From positions 744,001-808,000 of the forward strand of contig JAGTTP010000001.1 of the NCBI GenBank assembly GCA_018223365.1: a DNA stretch of 64,000 nt, in the 5' to 3' direction. The stretch's first letter is position 1, and each line of letters begins with the position of its first letter. Under the pieces are notes generated by a model. That model was not told where the DNA came from, searched no databases, and saw only the letters and a list, made by a program, of their open reading frames with translations. Both the position numbers and the translations under genes were made by a program. Of the stretch, positions 1 through 9,271 are shown in pieces. Origin of the DNA: Clostridiaceae bacterium Marseille-Q4145 (GTDB taxonomy: Bacteria; Bacillota; Clostridia; Lachnospirales; Lachnospiraceae).

Positions 1-639
1 ATGTGCCTCTTCAAGCATCATGTCTTTGACCTTCATCAGACGGATCTGAGTCGATCTCTCATTCTCGTCAAGCTTCATGGTAATATACTTGATATTCTCC
101 TGCGCCTGGGGAATAATGACATGCTCCAGCGCATTTACACGACGTCTGGTTTTCTCAATCTCTGATGCCATCAGCTGGCAGGCCTTTTCGGTCTCAGCCA
201 ATTTCAGCATATCCGGCAAAATATCTGCCAGGGATTTTACTGCATCATCCAGATCTCCGGAAGTAAATGCAAAGCCATAGGAATAGATATCATTCTCATC
301 GGCGGTTCTCGTCTTATACTCGAATACCGGGATATCCACACTCATGACGTTTTTGCTGGATGTCTCCAGATATACCTCCTGCTTCGGTGCCATCAGTGCG
401 GTATGAAGAGTCTCCTCCGACATACCTGCCTTGGCAATAACGAAGTTTTTATTGGCGGCCTGAATACCTGCTTCCACCTTCTGGCGGAGTGCCATGTTTT
501 CCCGTACCAGATCCAGAAACTGACGCATCAGTTCATCACGTTTGTCTTTCAGAAGCTTGTGCCCCTTGGTCGCTGTCACCAGTTTTTTCTTCTGGCGGGT
601 CAGCTCCATTCGGGTCGGGTTCACCTGTGTAGATGCCAC
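1..639 (-). CDS. ntpD: V-type ATPase subunit D, 3' end outside window
   Basis: Central-stalk (rotor) subunit of a V/A-type ATPase; it links the A3B3 catalytic head to the membrane ring. The 213 visible codons are about the whole usual length (roughly 205-215 residues), so only a few residues are missing. The N-terminus begins VASTQVNPTRMELTRQKK and the body is a long, charged, alpha-helical coiled coil, as expected. I chose a GTG start at 637-639 because GGAGG lies nine bases upstream and no in-frame ATG is better placed. It is the last gene of the operon visible here, 13 bases after ntpB. Confidence 0.93.
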   Translation of the reverse strand, partial: MASTQVNPTRMELTRQKKKLVTATKGHKLLKDKRDELMRQFLDLVRENMALRQKVEAGIQAANKNFVIAKAGMSEETLHTALMAPKQEVYLETSSKNVMSVDIPVFEYKTRTADENDIYSYGFAFTSGDLDDAVKSLADILPDMLKLAETEKACQLMASEIEKTRRRVNALEHVIIPQAQENIKYITMKLDENERSTQIRLMKVKDMMLEEAH

Positions 640-652
640 GTGCAGTCACCTC

Positions 653-2023
653 CTACTTTCCGTAGTACTGATCCAGGAACTTGTCATCGATACGTTTCAG
701 CTCGCTTCTCGGCAGGATAGAGAGTAATTTCCATCCGATATTCAGAGTATCTTCGATATCTCTGTCTGCCTGGAATCCCTGAGATACGTATTCTTTCTCA
801 AACTCATCTGCAAATTTTGCATAGATCAGGTCGATATCAGAAAGAGCCGCCTCACCAAGAATGGTCATAAGCTCTTTTGCATCTTTACCTCGCGCATAAG
901 CAGCAAACAACTGGTTCAGTGTATTCGAATGATCCGCACGGGTCTTGCCCTCACCGATACCTTTATCTTTCAGACGGGACAGGGATGGCAGTACATCGAT
1001 CGGCGGGTTAATTCCTTTTCTGTAAAGCTCACGGCTTAAGATGATCTGGCCCTCGGTAATGTAACCGGTCAGGTCAGGGATCGGATGCGTCTTATCATCC
1101 TCAGGCATGGTCAGAATCGGAATCATGGTAATGGAACCTTCTTTGCCCTTCTGACGTCCTGCACGTTCATACATCTGAGCCAGGTCTGTATACATGTAAC
1201 CCGGATAACCACGACGTCCCGGAACCTCTTTACGCGCTGCGGAAATCTCACGAAGTGCATCTGCGTAGTTGGTAATATCCGTCAGGATAACCAGAACGTG
1301 CATGTCTTTCTCAAATGCCAGGTACTCAGCTGCGGTCAGTGCCATACGCGGAGTTGCGATACGCTCTACTGCCGGGTCATTTGCCAGGTTAATGAACAGA
1401 ACGGTTCTGTCCAGCGCTCCGGTCTCGCGGAAACTCTCTACGAAGAAGTTGGACTCCTCGAAGGTAATACCCATAGCTGCGAATACTACTGCGAACTTCT
1501 CATCCTTGCCTCTTACCTTTGCCTGTCTTGCAATCTGTGCTGCAAGCTGTGCATGCGGAAGACCGGAAGCGGAGAAGATCGGAAGCTTCTGTCCACGAAC
1601 CAGAGTGTTCAGTCCATCGATTGCAGAAACACCGGTCTGAATGAACTCGTTCGGGTAACTTCTTGCTGCCGGGTTCATCGGAAGACCGTTGATATCCAGT
1701 CTCTTATCCGGAAGAATTTCAGGACCACCATCGATGGGACGACCCATACCATCGAAGACACGGCCAAGCATATCTTCAGATGCACCCAGCTCCATACTTC
1801 TTCCAAGAAAACGTACCTTACTGTTAGAAAGGTTGATACCGGTAGAGCTCTCGAAAAGCTGTACCATAGCATCCGTACCATTTACCTCAAGCACCTTACA
1901 ACGGCGGGTTTCTCCGTTTGCAAGCTCGATCTCTCCAAGCTCGTCATACGTAACTCCTTCTACGCCCTGCACCAGCATCAGCGGTCCGGCTACTTCCTGT
2001 ATTGTTCTATATTCCTTAGGCAT
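653..2023 (-). CDS. ntpB: V-type ATPase subunit B
   Basis: Non-catalytic nucleotide-binding subunit of the V1 head, 456 residues, the normal length. The sequence is a clear family match (start MPKEYRTIQEVAGPLMLVQG, internal ISAIDGLNTLVRGQKLPIFS, later GYMYTDLAQMYERAGR). In place of a full Walker A motif it has the B-subunit form SASGLPHAQ, consistent with a regulatory rather than catalytic site. It abuts ntpA with no gap (ntpA stop at 2024, ntpB start at 2023), suggesting translational coupling. Confidence 0.97.
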   Translation of the reverse strand: MPKEYRTIQEVAGPLMLVQGVEGVTYDELGEIELANGETRRCKVLEVNGTDAMVQLFESSTGINLSNSKVRFLGRSMELGASEDMLGRVFDGMGRPIDGGPEILPDKRLDINGLPMNPAARSYPNEFIQTGVSAIDGLNTLVRGQKLPIFSASGLPHAQLAAQIARQAKVRGKDEKFAVVFAAMGITFEESNFFVESFRETGALDRTVLFINLANDPAVERIATPRMALTAAEYLAFEKDMHVLVILTDITNYADALREISAARKEVPGRRGYPGYMYTDLAQMYERAGRQKGKEGSITMIPILTMPEDDKTHPIPDLTGYITEGQIILSRELYRKGINPPIDVLPSLSRLKDKGIGEGKTRADHSNTLNQLFAAYARGKDAKELMTILGEAALSDIDLIYAKFADEFEKEYVSQGFQADRDIEDTLNIGWKLLSILPRSELKRIDDKFLDQYYGK

Positions 2024-3790
2024 TTAGAAGTCCTCCTTTCCGCACACATCTGCAATCTGGGCGTCCAGAGTATCCAGAATCTTCTGGTATTCGGTATCCA
2101 GATTTTCTTCCAGTGTATATTTATAACGTCCGATCTGCTCACGTACCGGCATCTTAATCAGTCCCTGTACGCCTGCACCATTTTTCAATGCTTCTACGGA
2201 TTTATCATAGTAAGCAAGTACCAGTCTCATCATGAGCAGCTGTTTCTTCAGAGAAGTGTAGGTATCTACTTCATGGAAAGAGTTCTGATGCAGGAAGTCC
2301 TCACGAATAGAACGTGCTGCTTCCATCTTCAGACGATCCGGAGCAGACAATGCATCCATACCTACCATCTGTACGATCTCATTGAGCTGTGCCTCATCCT
2401 GAAGCAGAGACATCATTTCCTGACGTCCGCTCATCCAGTCATCTGCCACATTCTTGGTGAACCAGCCGGAGATATTGTCCAGATACAGGGAGTAACTGGT
2501 CAGCCAGTTGATTGCCGGGAAGTGACGTTTGTAAGCCAGTGCAGAATCCAGTCCCCAGAATACCTTAACGATACGCAGGGTTGCCTGGGATACCGGCTCG
2601 GAAATATCACCACCTGGCGGAGATACTGCTCCGATAACAGACAGTGCACCTTCTCTTCCGTCTTTACCAAGGTTGACAACATGTCCGGCTCTCTCATAGA
2701 ACTGTGCCAGACGGGAACCTAAGTATGCCGGGTAACCTTCCTCACCAGGCATTTCCTCCAGACGTCCGGACATCTCACGAAGAGCCTCTGCCCAACGGGA
2801 AGTAGAGTCTGCCATCAATGCTACAGAATAACCCATATCACGGAAATACTCCGCAATCGTAATACCGGTATAAATAGATGCCTCACGTGCAGCAACCGGC
2901 ATATCGGATGTATTGGCAATCAGAACGGTACGCTCCATCAGAGATTTTCCGGTCTTCGGATCCTTCAGCTCCGGGAACTCGTTCAGAACGTCGGTCATCT
3001 CATTTCCACGCTCACCGCATCCGATGTAAACTACGATATCTGCCTCTGCCCATTTTGCAAGCTGATGCTGGATAACGGTCTTACCTGAACCGAAGGGGCC
3101 CGGTACGGCTGCAACACCACCCTTTGCAATCGGGAAGAACATATCAACAACTCGCTGACCAGTTACCAGCGGCATGGTCGGCGGAAGTTTTTTCTTGTAT
3201 GGACGACCTTTACGAACCGGCCATTTCTGCATCAGGAATACATCTTTATCACCATCTTTTGTGGAAACAACTGCTACCACTTCTTCTACGGTAAACTCTC
3301 CTGCTTTAATCTCTTTGATCGTTCCCTCGATTCCGTAAGGAACCATAATTCTCTGCTCAACAACCTCGGTCTCCTGAACGGTACCGATGATGTCTCCTGC
3401 TTCTACCTCGTCACCCACTTTTGCAGTCGGAACAAAGTTCCATTTTTTATCACGTTTCAGGGACGGAACTTCCACACCACGTTTCAGGTTGTTTCCGCAC
3501 ACTTTCATGATATCGTCCAGCGGACGCTGAATACCATCATAAATACTGGTAATCAGACCCGGTCCAAGTTCTACGGACAGCGGCATCTCAGTTGACTCTA
3601 CCGGCTCACCCGGTCCAAGGCCTGCTGTCTCCTCATATACCTGAATAGATGCCTGATCACCGTGCATCTCGATGATCTCACCAATCAGACGCTGCTCACT
3701 TACACGAACTACGTCGTACATGTTGGCATCGCGCATTCCCTCGGCAATAACCAGAGGTCCTGCTACTTTCTTTATCGTGCCTTTACTCAT
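2024..3790 (-). CDS. ntpA: V-type ATPase catalytic subunit A
   Basis: Catalytic subunit of the V1 head, 588 residues, full length. The Walker A motif GPFGSGKT lies at residues 231-238 with the catalytic lysine at 237. An extra domain of about 70 residues before it (roughly 115-185) is the insertion that separates V-type A from F-type beta subunits. The phrase VALMADSTSRWAEALREMSG is a hallmark of this family. It follows subunit F by 20 bases and is translationally coupled to ntpB. Confidence 0.98.
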   Translation of the reverse strand: MSKGTIKKVAGPLVIAEGMRDANMYDVVRVSEQRLIGEIIEMHGDQASIQVYEETAGLGPGEPVESTEMPLSVELGPGLITSIYDGIQRPLDDIMKVCGNNLKRGVEVPSLKRDKKWNFVPTAKVGDEVEAGDIIGTVQETEVVEQRIMVPYGIEGTIKEIKAGEFTVEEVVAVVSTKDGDKDVFLMQKWPVRKGRPYKKKLPPTMPLVTGQRVVDMFFPIAKGGVAAVPGPFGSGKTVIQHQLAKWAEADIVVYIGCGERGNEMTDVLNEFPELKDPKTGKSLMERTVLIANTSDMPVAAREASIYTGITIAEYFRDMGYSVALMADSTSRWAEALREMSGRLEEMPGEEGYPAYLGSRLAQFYERAGHVVNLGKDGREGALSVIGAVSPPGGDISEPVSQATLRIVKVFWGLDSALAYKRHFPAINWLTSYSLYLDNISGWFTKNVADDWMSGRQEMMSLLQDEAQLNEIVQMVGMDALSAPDRLKMEAARSIREDFLHQNSFHEVDTYTSLKKQLLMMRLVLAYYDKSVEALKNGAGVQGLIKMPVREQIGRYKYTLEENLDTEYQKILDTLDAQIADVCGKEDF

Positions 3791-3810
3791 TGAAAGAATT
3801 CACCTGCTTT

Positions 3811-4131
3811 CTAATCATTTCCGAACAGTATGTCCGAACCGACTGCCTGTTCTACCGACTTCTTCACGCCTGTAATTCCAGCACCCGTATTGCCGGACAC
3901 ACCCGGAATCTGGATAATGGCCGGAAGAACCTGCTCCCGATATCTGGCTATCTCATGAGGAATCTGTGCTGCCAGTGCCTCCGTAATATAGATCACGGCA
4001 TAATCACCGGATGCCAGTCTTCTTAACTCCTCTTCTCCTTCCTGGATGTCGGATACGGGATGAATGTCCAGGCCCAGCGAAGCGAATCCATAGATGCTGT
4101 CGTATGCGCCCATAACTGCGATCTTATACAT
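3811..4131 (-). CDS. ntpG: V-type ATPase subunit F (NtpG)
   Basis: Small central-stalk subunit, 106 residues, binding subunit D in the rotor. The sequence MYKIAVMGAYDSIYGFASLG is the characteristic N-terminus, and the Rossmann-like alternation continues through YAVIYITEALAAQIPHEIA. The start overlaps the 3' end of ntpC by eight bases, so the two are likely translated together. The position between C and A matches the ntpC-ntpG-ntpA order of Enterococcus hirae. Confidence 0.93.
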   Translation of the reverse strand: MYKIAVMGAYDSIYGFASLGLDIHPVSDIQEGEEELRRLASGDYAVIYITEALAAQIPHEIARYREQVLPAIIQIPGVSGNTGAGITGVKKSVEQAVGSDILFGND

Positions 4132-5095
4132 ACATCTCCCTTACCCTTTCCCGGATAGAATCATCTGATAAGCCGTTCTGCTTACAGGTAAGAATGATTC
4201 TCACCGTTTTGATTTCATTCTGTCTTGCGATTACATACGCAACCAACGGACCTACAGAAAACGGATTCGTCTTCTGCGGTTTGATGGTCTCGATAATCCT
4301 GTTATCACACCACCGTTCAAATGCAGATGGTGATTCTTTGATGGCATCTGCCGCCTCTGCGTATCCTGCCCCGATTAAGTATTCCATAACGGAATCCATT
4401 CCGGCAAGAGCCACATGGGCCAGACGCTCTACATTCAGAGTCTTGCAGGGAGCCATGGCTCTCTTCATAAATTCCAGTGACTTTCCGGTCTTACAGCAGC
4501 GGACTGCAATCTTGATGTTGGCAACAGCAACCGTAGACTCCGCATAGTCGCGGATAATGGCTGCCTTGGAACGGTTTCCCGCCTCCAGAATTGCCTCCAG
4601 CGCTGCACGGTCAATAATCACGTCGCAGAGCTGTCCGTCTCCGGAGTGGAGCAGTGTATCCACCGCCTCACGTGCCGCTTCTCTCATATTTTCCGGAAGT
4701 GCCTGAAAATCCTTTTCCCTGACGATTCGTATCATCTCGTCCTTCGAAATCGGCGTTCCCTCAAAGTAAATATTGGCACCACTTCTGCCGGTACATACTT
4801 CCTTCACTGCCGCTTTCAGATTGTGGAACCAGTTCGGATAGGACAGAACGTCGAACACGTTCATATCCACCTGCATTTCCCCGATGGTTTCCCAGATCTT
4901 CTCCTGCTCTCTGGTCAGAATCGCATCTGCATCCATAGCAGTGTCCACACCGCCCCAGCCATGCTCACTCAGAAAACGGAGACAGCTCTCCATATCTTTG
5001 CATGCAATCAGCTGCTCAATGGTGGAAGAAGAAAACAGGGATACCTCCAAAGCACGGATTCGCGCAACCGCATAGGTATACTTTGTGTCAGACAA
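4124..5095 (-). CDS. ntpC: V-type ATPase subunit C
   Basis: Subunit C (d-type) of 323 residues, the funnel that couples the central stalk to the membrane ring. The N-terminal TKYTYAVARIRALEVSLFS and the later RSGANIYFEGTPISKDEM are typical of vacuolar-type C/AC39 proteins, which are otherwise poorly conserved. It is 33 bases downstream of ntpE and overlaps ntpG. Confidence 0.93.
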   Translation of the reverse strand: MSDTKYTYAVARIRALEVSLFSSSTIEQLIACKDMESCLRFLSEHGWGGVDTAMDADAILTREQEKIWETIGEMQVDMNVFDVLSYPNWFHNLKAAVKEVCTGRSGANIYFEGTPISKDEMIRIVREKDFQALPENMREAAREAVDTLLHSGDGQLCDVIIDRAALEAILEAGNRSKAAIIRDYAESTVAVANIKIAVRCCKTGKSLEFMKRAMAPCKTLNVERLAHVALAGMDSVMEYLIGAGYAEAADAIKESPSAFERWCDNRIIETIKPQKTNPFSVGPLVAYVIARQNEIKTVRIILTCKQNGLSDDSIRERVREMYV

Positions 5096-5128
5096 TGATA
5101 ACCCTCCTTCTATGGCGAATCTGCTTTT

Positions 5129-5722
5129 TTATAAAAATAAAATCTCGTTTACTTTGTCCTGCAGCTGATCTTTTTTCACATCAAACAGAGCTTTCAGCGT
5201 ACAGTTTTCTTCCACGCCGCCATATACCAGCACAAATCCATCCGGAATTGCCTTCGGCTCTTTCTTCAACACCAGCTTACCGCCTTTGGCTTCTGCTGCT
5301 GCCTTGATCTTCTGTTCAAAATCAGCCGGCATGCGTGCAAGATCTGCTTCTGAGAAATAAATTTCTCCGCTCTCTGCAAGCACATACGTATTTAATAGTT
5401 TTTCCATGGTCAGGAAATAGCTCTTGGTATCCTCATTTTTCAGAGTCTCATAAGCTTTTCCAATGACCTCCGCGATAATTTCCTGCTTGGTCTGCAGCAG
5501 TGCGGTTTTTCGCTTCTGCTCTGCTGCGGAATGAGCACGTCCATCCTGATTTGCTTTCTCTGCTGCCGCTTTTTCTAAAGCTTCCTGCTCCATGACTTTG
5601 CATGCAGCCTGTGCATCCGCCAGGATCTGTTCTGCCTCTTTGTTGGCAGCGTCCAGTCTTTCTTTCGCGGAGGCTTCGGCTTCTTCCTGAATCTGGCTTG
5701 TAATCTTATCCAATCCGGTCAT
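5129..5722 (-). CDS. ntpE: V-type ATPase subunit E
   Basis: Peripheral-stalk subunit of 197 residues. The N-terminal half is a continuous charged, alanine-rich coiled coil (about residues 8-90), followed by a compact C-terminal domain ending in DKVNEILFL that binds the head. The length and architecture fit subunit E, and the gene lies between K and C as in the ntp operon. Sequence identity in this family is low, so the call rests on architecture and position together. Confidence 0.9.
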   Translation of the reverse strand: MTGLDKITSQIQEEAEASAKERLDAANKEAEQILADAQAACKVMEQEALEKAAAEKANQDGRAHSAAEQKRKTALLQTKQEIIAEVIGKAYETLKNEDTKSYFLTMEKLLNTYVLAESGEIYFSEADLARMPADFEQKIKAAAEAKGGKLVLKKEPKAIPDGFVLVYGGVEENCTLKALFDVKKDQLQDKVNEILFL

Positions 5723-5756
5723 TCTAAAGCTTCCCTCCTTACATTCCTATGGTTTC

Positions 5757-6233
5757 TTATACAGTCGGAAGTGCAAGGATAGAAATCAGCAGAGCCAGAA
5801 TTGCGTAGGTCTCAACCATTGCCGGGAACAGCATTGCTTTACCAAACTGATCCGGTTTCTTTGCTACGATTCCGATAGAGGCAACTGCAGTTTTACCCTG
5901 ATGCATTGCAGATACAAGACCAACGATTCCAATCGGAAGGCATGCTGCCATAACCATCAGTCCGGTTGCAACAGAAAGTTCTGCGGAACCTGCGCCCAGA
6001 AGACCATATCTGGAAAGTGCAACGAATGCTACCAGCAGACCGTAAATACCCTGGGTACCCGGAAGCAGCTGAATAACCAGAACCTTAGCAAATTTACTCG
6101 GATCCTCTGTTACAACGCCTGCTGCTGCCTGACCTGCAACACCTACACCATATGCAGAACCGCATCCTGCCAGAATAACTGCCAGTGCTGCTCCGATTAA
6201 CGCCCATCCATTACCAGTAATACTGCTTAACAT
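5757..6233 (-). CDS. ntpK: V-type ATPase subunit K (membrane rotor proteolipid)
   Basis: Proteolipid that forms the ion-carrying membrane ring; 158 residues with four membrane helices, a tandem duplication of the two-helix unit. The ion-site residues seen in the sodium-pumping Enterococcus hirae NtpK appear to be conserved: Leu57, Thr60 and Gln61 in LLPGTQGIYG, Gln112 in MHQGK, and the carboxylate Glu141 in VETYA. The first repeat has Gln where the second has Glu, so one ion is expected per four-helix protomer. It is transcribed between ntpI and ntpE. Sodium specificity is inferred. Confidence 0.95.
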   Translation of the reverse strand: MLSSITGNGWALIGAALAVILAGCGSAYGVGVAGQAAAGVVTEDPSKFAKVLVIQLLPGTQGIYGLLVAFVALSRYGLLGAGSAELSVATGLMVMAACLPIGIVGLVSAMHQGKTAVASIGIVAKKPDQFGKAMLFPAMVETYAILALLISILALPTV

Positions 6234-6235
6234 AA

Positions 6236-8257
6236 TTATTTCTCCTCCTTGAGATCTACATATTTTGTTTTAAGTTTGAAAGGCTCGAACGGTTTTCCGC
6301 CGCCTTCATAAAATTTTCCAAAGAACTCCACGTACTGGAGTCGGCAGGTATGCACATAGGCACCCAGAAGGTTAATTGCCATATTAAAGACATGGCCAAT
6401 CACAAATACTATGATAAAGAGAATGACTCCTCCGATACTCTTTCCGCCCATGCTTCCCATCTGGTTGACTACAGAAGCAATAACTCCGGTTGCAAGACCG
6501 AGGGCCAGCAGACGGGAGTAAGAAAGGACATCACTTAACCATCCGGTAATGTTGTAGAGATCGTATGCTCCAAGTGCAATCCGAAGAGCCGGATTCTTGC
6601 TGGATCTTCCAGAGAAGAGAACGATTCCTACTGCTCCTAAAATTGCACTCCATTTTGCCGCTGCATTCAGCGCTGCCGGGAATACAATCTGTTTGCCTGC
6701 AATGCCTGCAAACATGCTGGACGGAATCAGAAGTCCGATCAGTCCTAAGAGAAGCATGTACCAGAAAATAACATCACATACAAAATCCATGTACTTATGA
6801 TCTCTGATGTACATATATCCCTTCAGTGCCAGTCCGGTAAACAGATGAATCACACCGAACAGCATGGAATAAAGAAGCATTCTCATCGGCTCATTCAGCG
6901 GTACAAACCACAGTGCCGGAATGGAAATCTTATGTCCAAAGAAGGTCTCCGATATGACATCCAGTGCGTCTCCGAAATAACCGCCGAACAGCACTCCCCA
7001 GAACAATGTGGAGAGTCCACACCAGAAGAACAGCTGAACGGATTTCCGCAGGTTTGTTTCCATGCGTGGGAATTTCAGAAGTACAATGCCGCAGGCCAGG
7101 GATACAATCAATCCGTATGCTGCATCGGACAACATGAGTCCAAACAAAAATACATAAAAAATAGATGTAAAGAAGGTGGGGTCTATTTCCCCTTTTGCCG
7201 GCAGTCCAAAGGATGCCAAAACACCTTCCACCGATTCAGAGAACCGATTATTGTGAAGAAGTACCGGAGGCTCTTCTTCCTCTTTGATTCCTTCTGTCTC
7301 TGCCGCTGCACCATAGTGCTCGGACAGTTCTTTTACAATGGCGTCTGCCTTGGCGGCAGGAACATAACCACTGATGGCAAATGTACTTGCTGTCTGCGGG
7401 ATTTCTCCCAGAATCCGATATTTTTCTGCTCTTGTCCGATAATAATCGGAGATGAGCTCCAGATCCTGACGGCTGACGGCACATTCTGCCAGTTCGCTTT
7501 CCAGCTGCTTTACCTGCTCCTGTGCTTTCGCAATCTCTGCTTCCAGATCCTTTTTATACTCTTCCGGAATCTTCTGCACAGGTGATGACGGTTTTGAAAA
7601 TCCTCCTGTCCGGAGTACCTCTTCTACCTTTCCTGCATCCTGTTTCATACAGATCACTGCCAAATAGGTAAAATCTTTGTCTGTGGAGATAAGCTCCACA
7701 TCTACCGCTTCTACATCCGGCACTGCACCGGCCAGCAGATTTAAGATGCTCTGCTGATCCTGGGGATTCGGCATGGTTCCTATCAGTACTGCAGTCTTCT
7801 GAGTCCCTGTATAGCTCACCGGAACTGTCAGTGACAGCCATGGAGCAAGTGCCTCCACCTGGTTCTGTACTTTCAGAACCGCTGCTTTGCTCTCTGCAAT
7901 CTGCTTGTCCAGCGTAACGATTCTGGAAGCAGTTGCCATATACTGATCCTGATTTTCAGCTGCTTTCTCAAACAGTTCTTTCTCGACCAGCGGCTTGCCT
8001 GCCAGGGAATCCAGCATGCCTTTTTTCTCCGGAACATAAGTGTTCAGGATTGCCAGTGCCTGGTCTGCTGTCTGAGCCCGTCTCTCGAACAATGCTCTGG
8101 AGCTTGCTACATCCTGTTTTTCACCCAGGTTGTCATCCTCCAGCTGGATATCGATCTCCATGGCTCCCAGTTCCTGCAGACGTTCCAGGATCGCTTTCCG
8201 ATTCTTCTTCAATGCACAGATATTGATCCGCTGCATCTGCACGATTGCCATATCCAC
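6236..8257 (-). CDS. ntpI: V-type ATPase subunit I (stator, a-subunit)
   Basis: Membrane stator subunit of 673 residues; it provides the ion half-channels facing the K ring. The N-terminal half (about 1-340) is soluble and coiled-coil rich, and the C-terminal half carries seven to eight membrane helices, including the family stretch YSRLLALGLATGVIASVVNQ (about residues 570-590), which contains the conserved functional arginine. The stop lies two bases before the ntpK start and the gene begins 25 bases after the small subunit. Confidence 0.95.
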   Translation of the reverse strand: MDMAIVQMQRINICALKKNRKAILERLQELGAMEIDIQLEDDNLGEKQDVASSRALFERRAQTADQALAILNTYVPEKKGMLDSLAGKPLVEKELFEKAAENQDQYMATASRIVTLDKQIAESKAAVLKVQNQVEALAPWLSLTVPVSYTGTQKTAVLIGTMPNPQDQQSILNLLAGAVPDVEAVDVELISTDKDFTYLAVICMKQDAGKVEEVLRTGGFSKPSSPVQKIPEEYKKDLEAEIAKAQEQVKQLESELAECAVSRQDLELISDYYRTRAEKYRILGEIPQTASTFAISGYVPAAKADAIVKELSEHYGAAAETEGIKEEEEPPVLLHNNRFSESVEGVLASFGLPAKGEIDPTFFTSIFYVFLFGLMLSDAAYGLIVSLACGIVLLKFPRMETNLRKSVQLFFWCGLSTLFWGVLFGGYFGDALDVISETFFGHKISIPALWFVPLNEPMRMLLYSMLFGVIHLFTGLALKGYMYIRDHKYMDFVCDVIFWYMLLLGLIGLLIPSSMFAGIAGKQIVFPAALNAAAKWSAILGAVGIVLFSGRSSKNPALRIALGAYDLYNITGWLSDVLSYSRLLALGLATGVIASVVNQMGSMGGKSIGGVILFIIVFVIGHVFNMAINLLGAYVHTCRLQYVEFFGKFYEGGGKPFEPFKLKTKYVDLKEEK

Positions 8258-8282
8258 ATCCCTCCTTTTCTCTTTTTTCAGT

Positions 8283-8591
8283 CTACACCAATGATGTAAT
8301 GACGGCCTCTAGGGCCTCTTCGCGCTTCGGTTCCACCAGCTGTCTCAAAGCATCCGCTTCCTTCTGTGCCTGTTCCTCTGCCTCTGCAAGCTTCGCCTCA
8401 CTGGCTTTGTGTGCTGCTTCCTCAGCTTCCTGGCTTCCGGAGCGGATCTTAGAAGCGGTTTCTTCCTTCATGGCCTTTGCTTTTGCCTTGGCTTCTTCCA
8501 CAATGGAAGCTGCTTTCGCATCTGCCTCCTCAATCAGAATTCCTGCTTTCTTTTCCGCTTCTTTCACTGATTTTAAAGCGTCCTCAAGCAT
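8283..8591 (-). CDS. ntpF: V-type ATPase small peripheral-stalk subunit (G/H, NtpF-like)
   Basis: First gene of the ATPase operon, 102 residues, almost entirely a charged alanine/lysine/glutamate coiled coil with no membrane segment. This is the architecture of the G/H subunit that dimerises with subunit E to form the peripheral stalks. The call depends on position as much as on sequence, because such coiled coils have little specific signature. A consensus-like promoter lies upstream at 8647-8675. Confidence 0.85.
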   Translation of the reverse strand: MLEDALKSVKEAEKKAGILIEEADAKAASIVEEAKAKAKAMKEETASKIRSGSQEAEEAAHKASEAKLAEAEEQAQKEADALRQLVEPKREEALEAVITSLV

Positions 8592-8646
8592 TCTCTCACC
8601 ACCTTATTTTTCAGATTTTTTAGCAAATTCTTAACCATTTCATATT

Positions 8647-8675
8647 ATTGTAGCACAGCATTTGTGTGTTTTCAA
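8647..8675 (-). promoter_or_regulatory. Probable promoter of the V-ATPase operon
   Basis: On the minus strand TTGAAA (8670-8675) and TACAAT (8647-8652) are separated by 17 bases, about 56 bases upstream of the first ATPase gene. It is the only good sigma-A-type pair in the gap between the comEB terminator and the operon. Not shown to be active. Confidence 0.65.
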
Positions 8676-8741
8676 CAAAAATCCGGCGTCTCGTTAAATT
8701 ATTGACAAGTATTTACAATTTGTCATTTTCGTTCTTTCCTA

Positions 8742-8772
8742 TTAAAAATGGCCGCCGCAGAAAGCGGCAGCC
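8742..8772 (-). terminator. Intrinsic terminator after comEB
   Basis: On the minus strand a GC-rich stem (GGCTGCCGC with GCGGCGGCC, TTTCT loop; 8750-8772) is followed by a short T-run. It directly follows the stop codon of the deaminase gene and separates the tsaC-upp-comEB operon from the ATPase operon. Confidence 0.85.
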
Positions 8773-8777
8773 GTGTT

Positions 8778-9263
8778 TTACACCCTCAGCCGAATCTCTC
8801 TTCCGCTCATCTGATAGGGAGTCATTTTGACACCGGCCGACTTTAACATTCTGCGGGATGCCAGGTTCGTAGGCGTGCCGTTATATTTATCATCCGCATA
8901 GACCAGTTCTTCAATTCCGGCCTGAATGATTGCCTTGGCACACTCATTGCATGGGAACAATGTCACATAAAGTTTGGTCCCGTCCAGACTTCCGCCCCGA
9001 TAATTCAGTATGGCGTTCAATTCGCTGTGTGTTACATATGCATATTTACTATCGTAGACGTCTCCGTCCCGGTTCCATGGATACTCATCATCATCGCATC
9101 CCTTTGGAAATCCATTATACCCCATGGAGAGAATTTTATTCTCTTTGCTGACAATGCATGCACCGACCTGCGTATTGGGGTCCTTGGAACGCATGGCAGA
9201 CAGTTGGGCGATCCCCATAAAGTACTCGTCCCATGAAATATAATCCTTGCGCTTTTCGCTCAT
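8778..9263 (-). CDS. comEB: dCMP deaminase family protein
   Basis: Zinc-dependent cytidine/deoxycytidylate deaminase of 161 residues, converting dCMP to dUMP in pyrimidine deoxynucleotide supply. The zinc site is visible as HSELNAIL (His and catalytic Glu; the more common form is HAE) and PCNECAK (two Cys). MRSKDPNTQVGACIV near residue 25 is typical of dCMP deaminases. It lies eight bases downstream of upp in a likely tsaC-upp-comEB operon of salvage genes. Confidence 0.92.
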   Translation of the reverse strand: MSEKRKDYISWDEYFMGIAQLSAMRSKDPNTQVGACIVSKENKILSMGYNGFPKGCDDDEYPWNRDGDVYDSKYAYVTHSELNAILNYRGGSLDGTKLYVTLFPCNECAKAIIQAGIEELVYADDKYNGTPTNLASRRMLKSAGVKMTPYQMSGREIRLRV

Positions 9264-9271
9264 GATACCTC

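Noticed and set aside
1085..2722. A 545-codon plus-strand open frame opposite the V-ATPase A and B genes
   Set aside because: It is antisense to two unmistakable genes, has no ribosome site, and its product has no coherent domain; codon bias of the true genes opens the frame.
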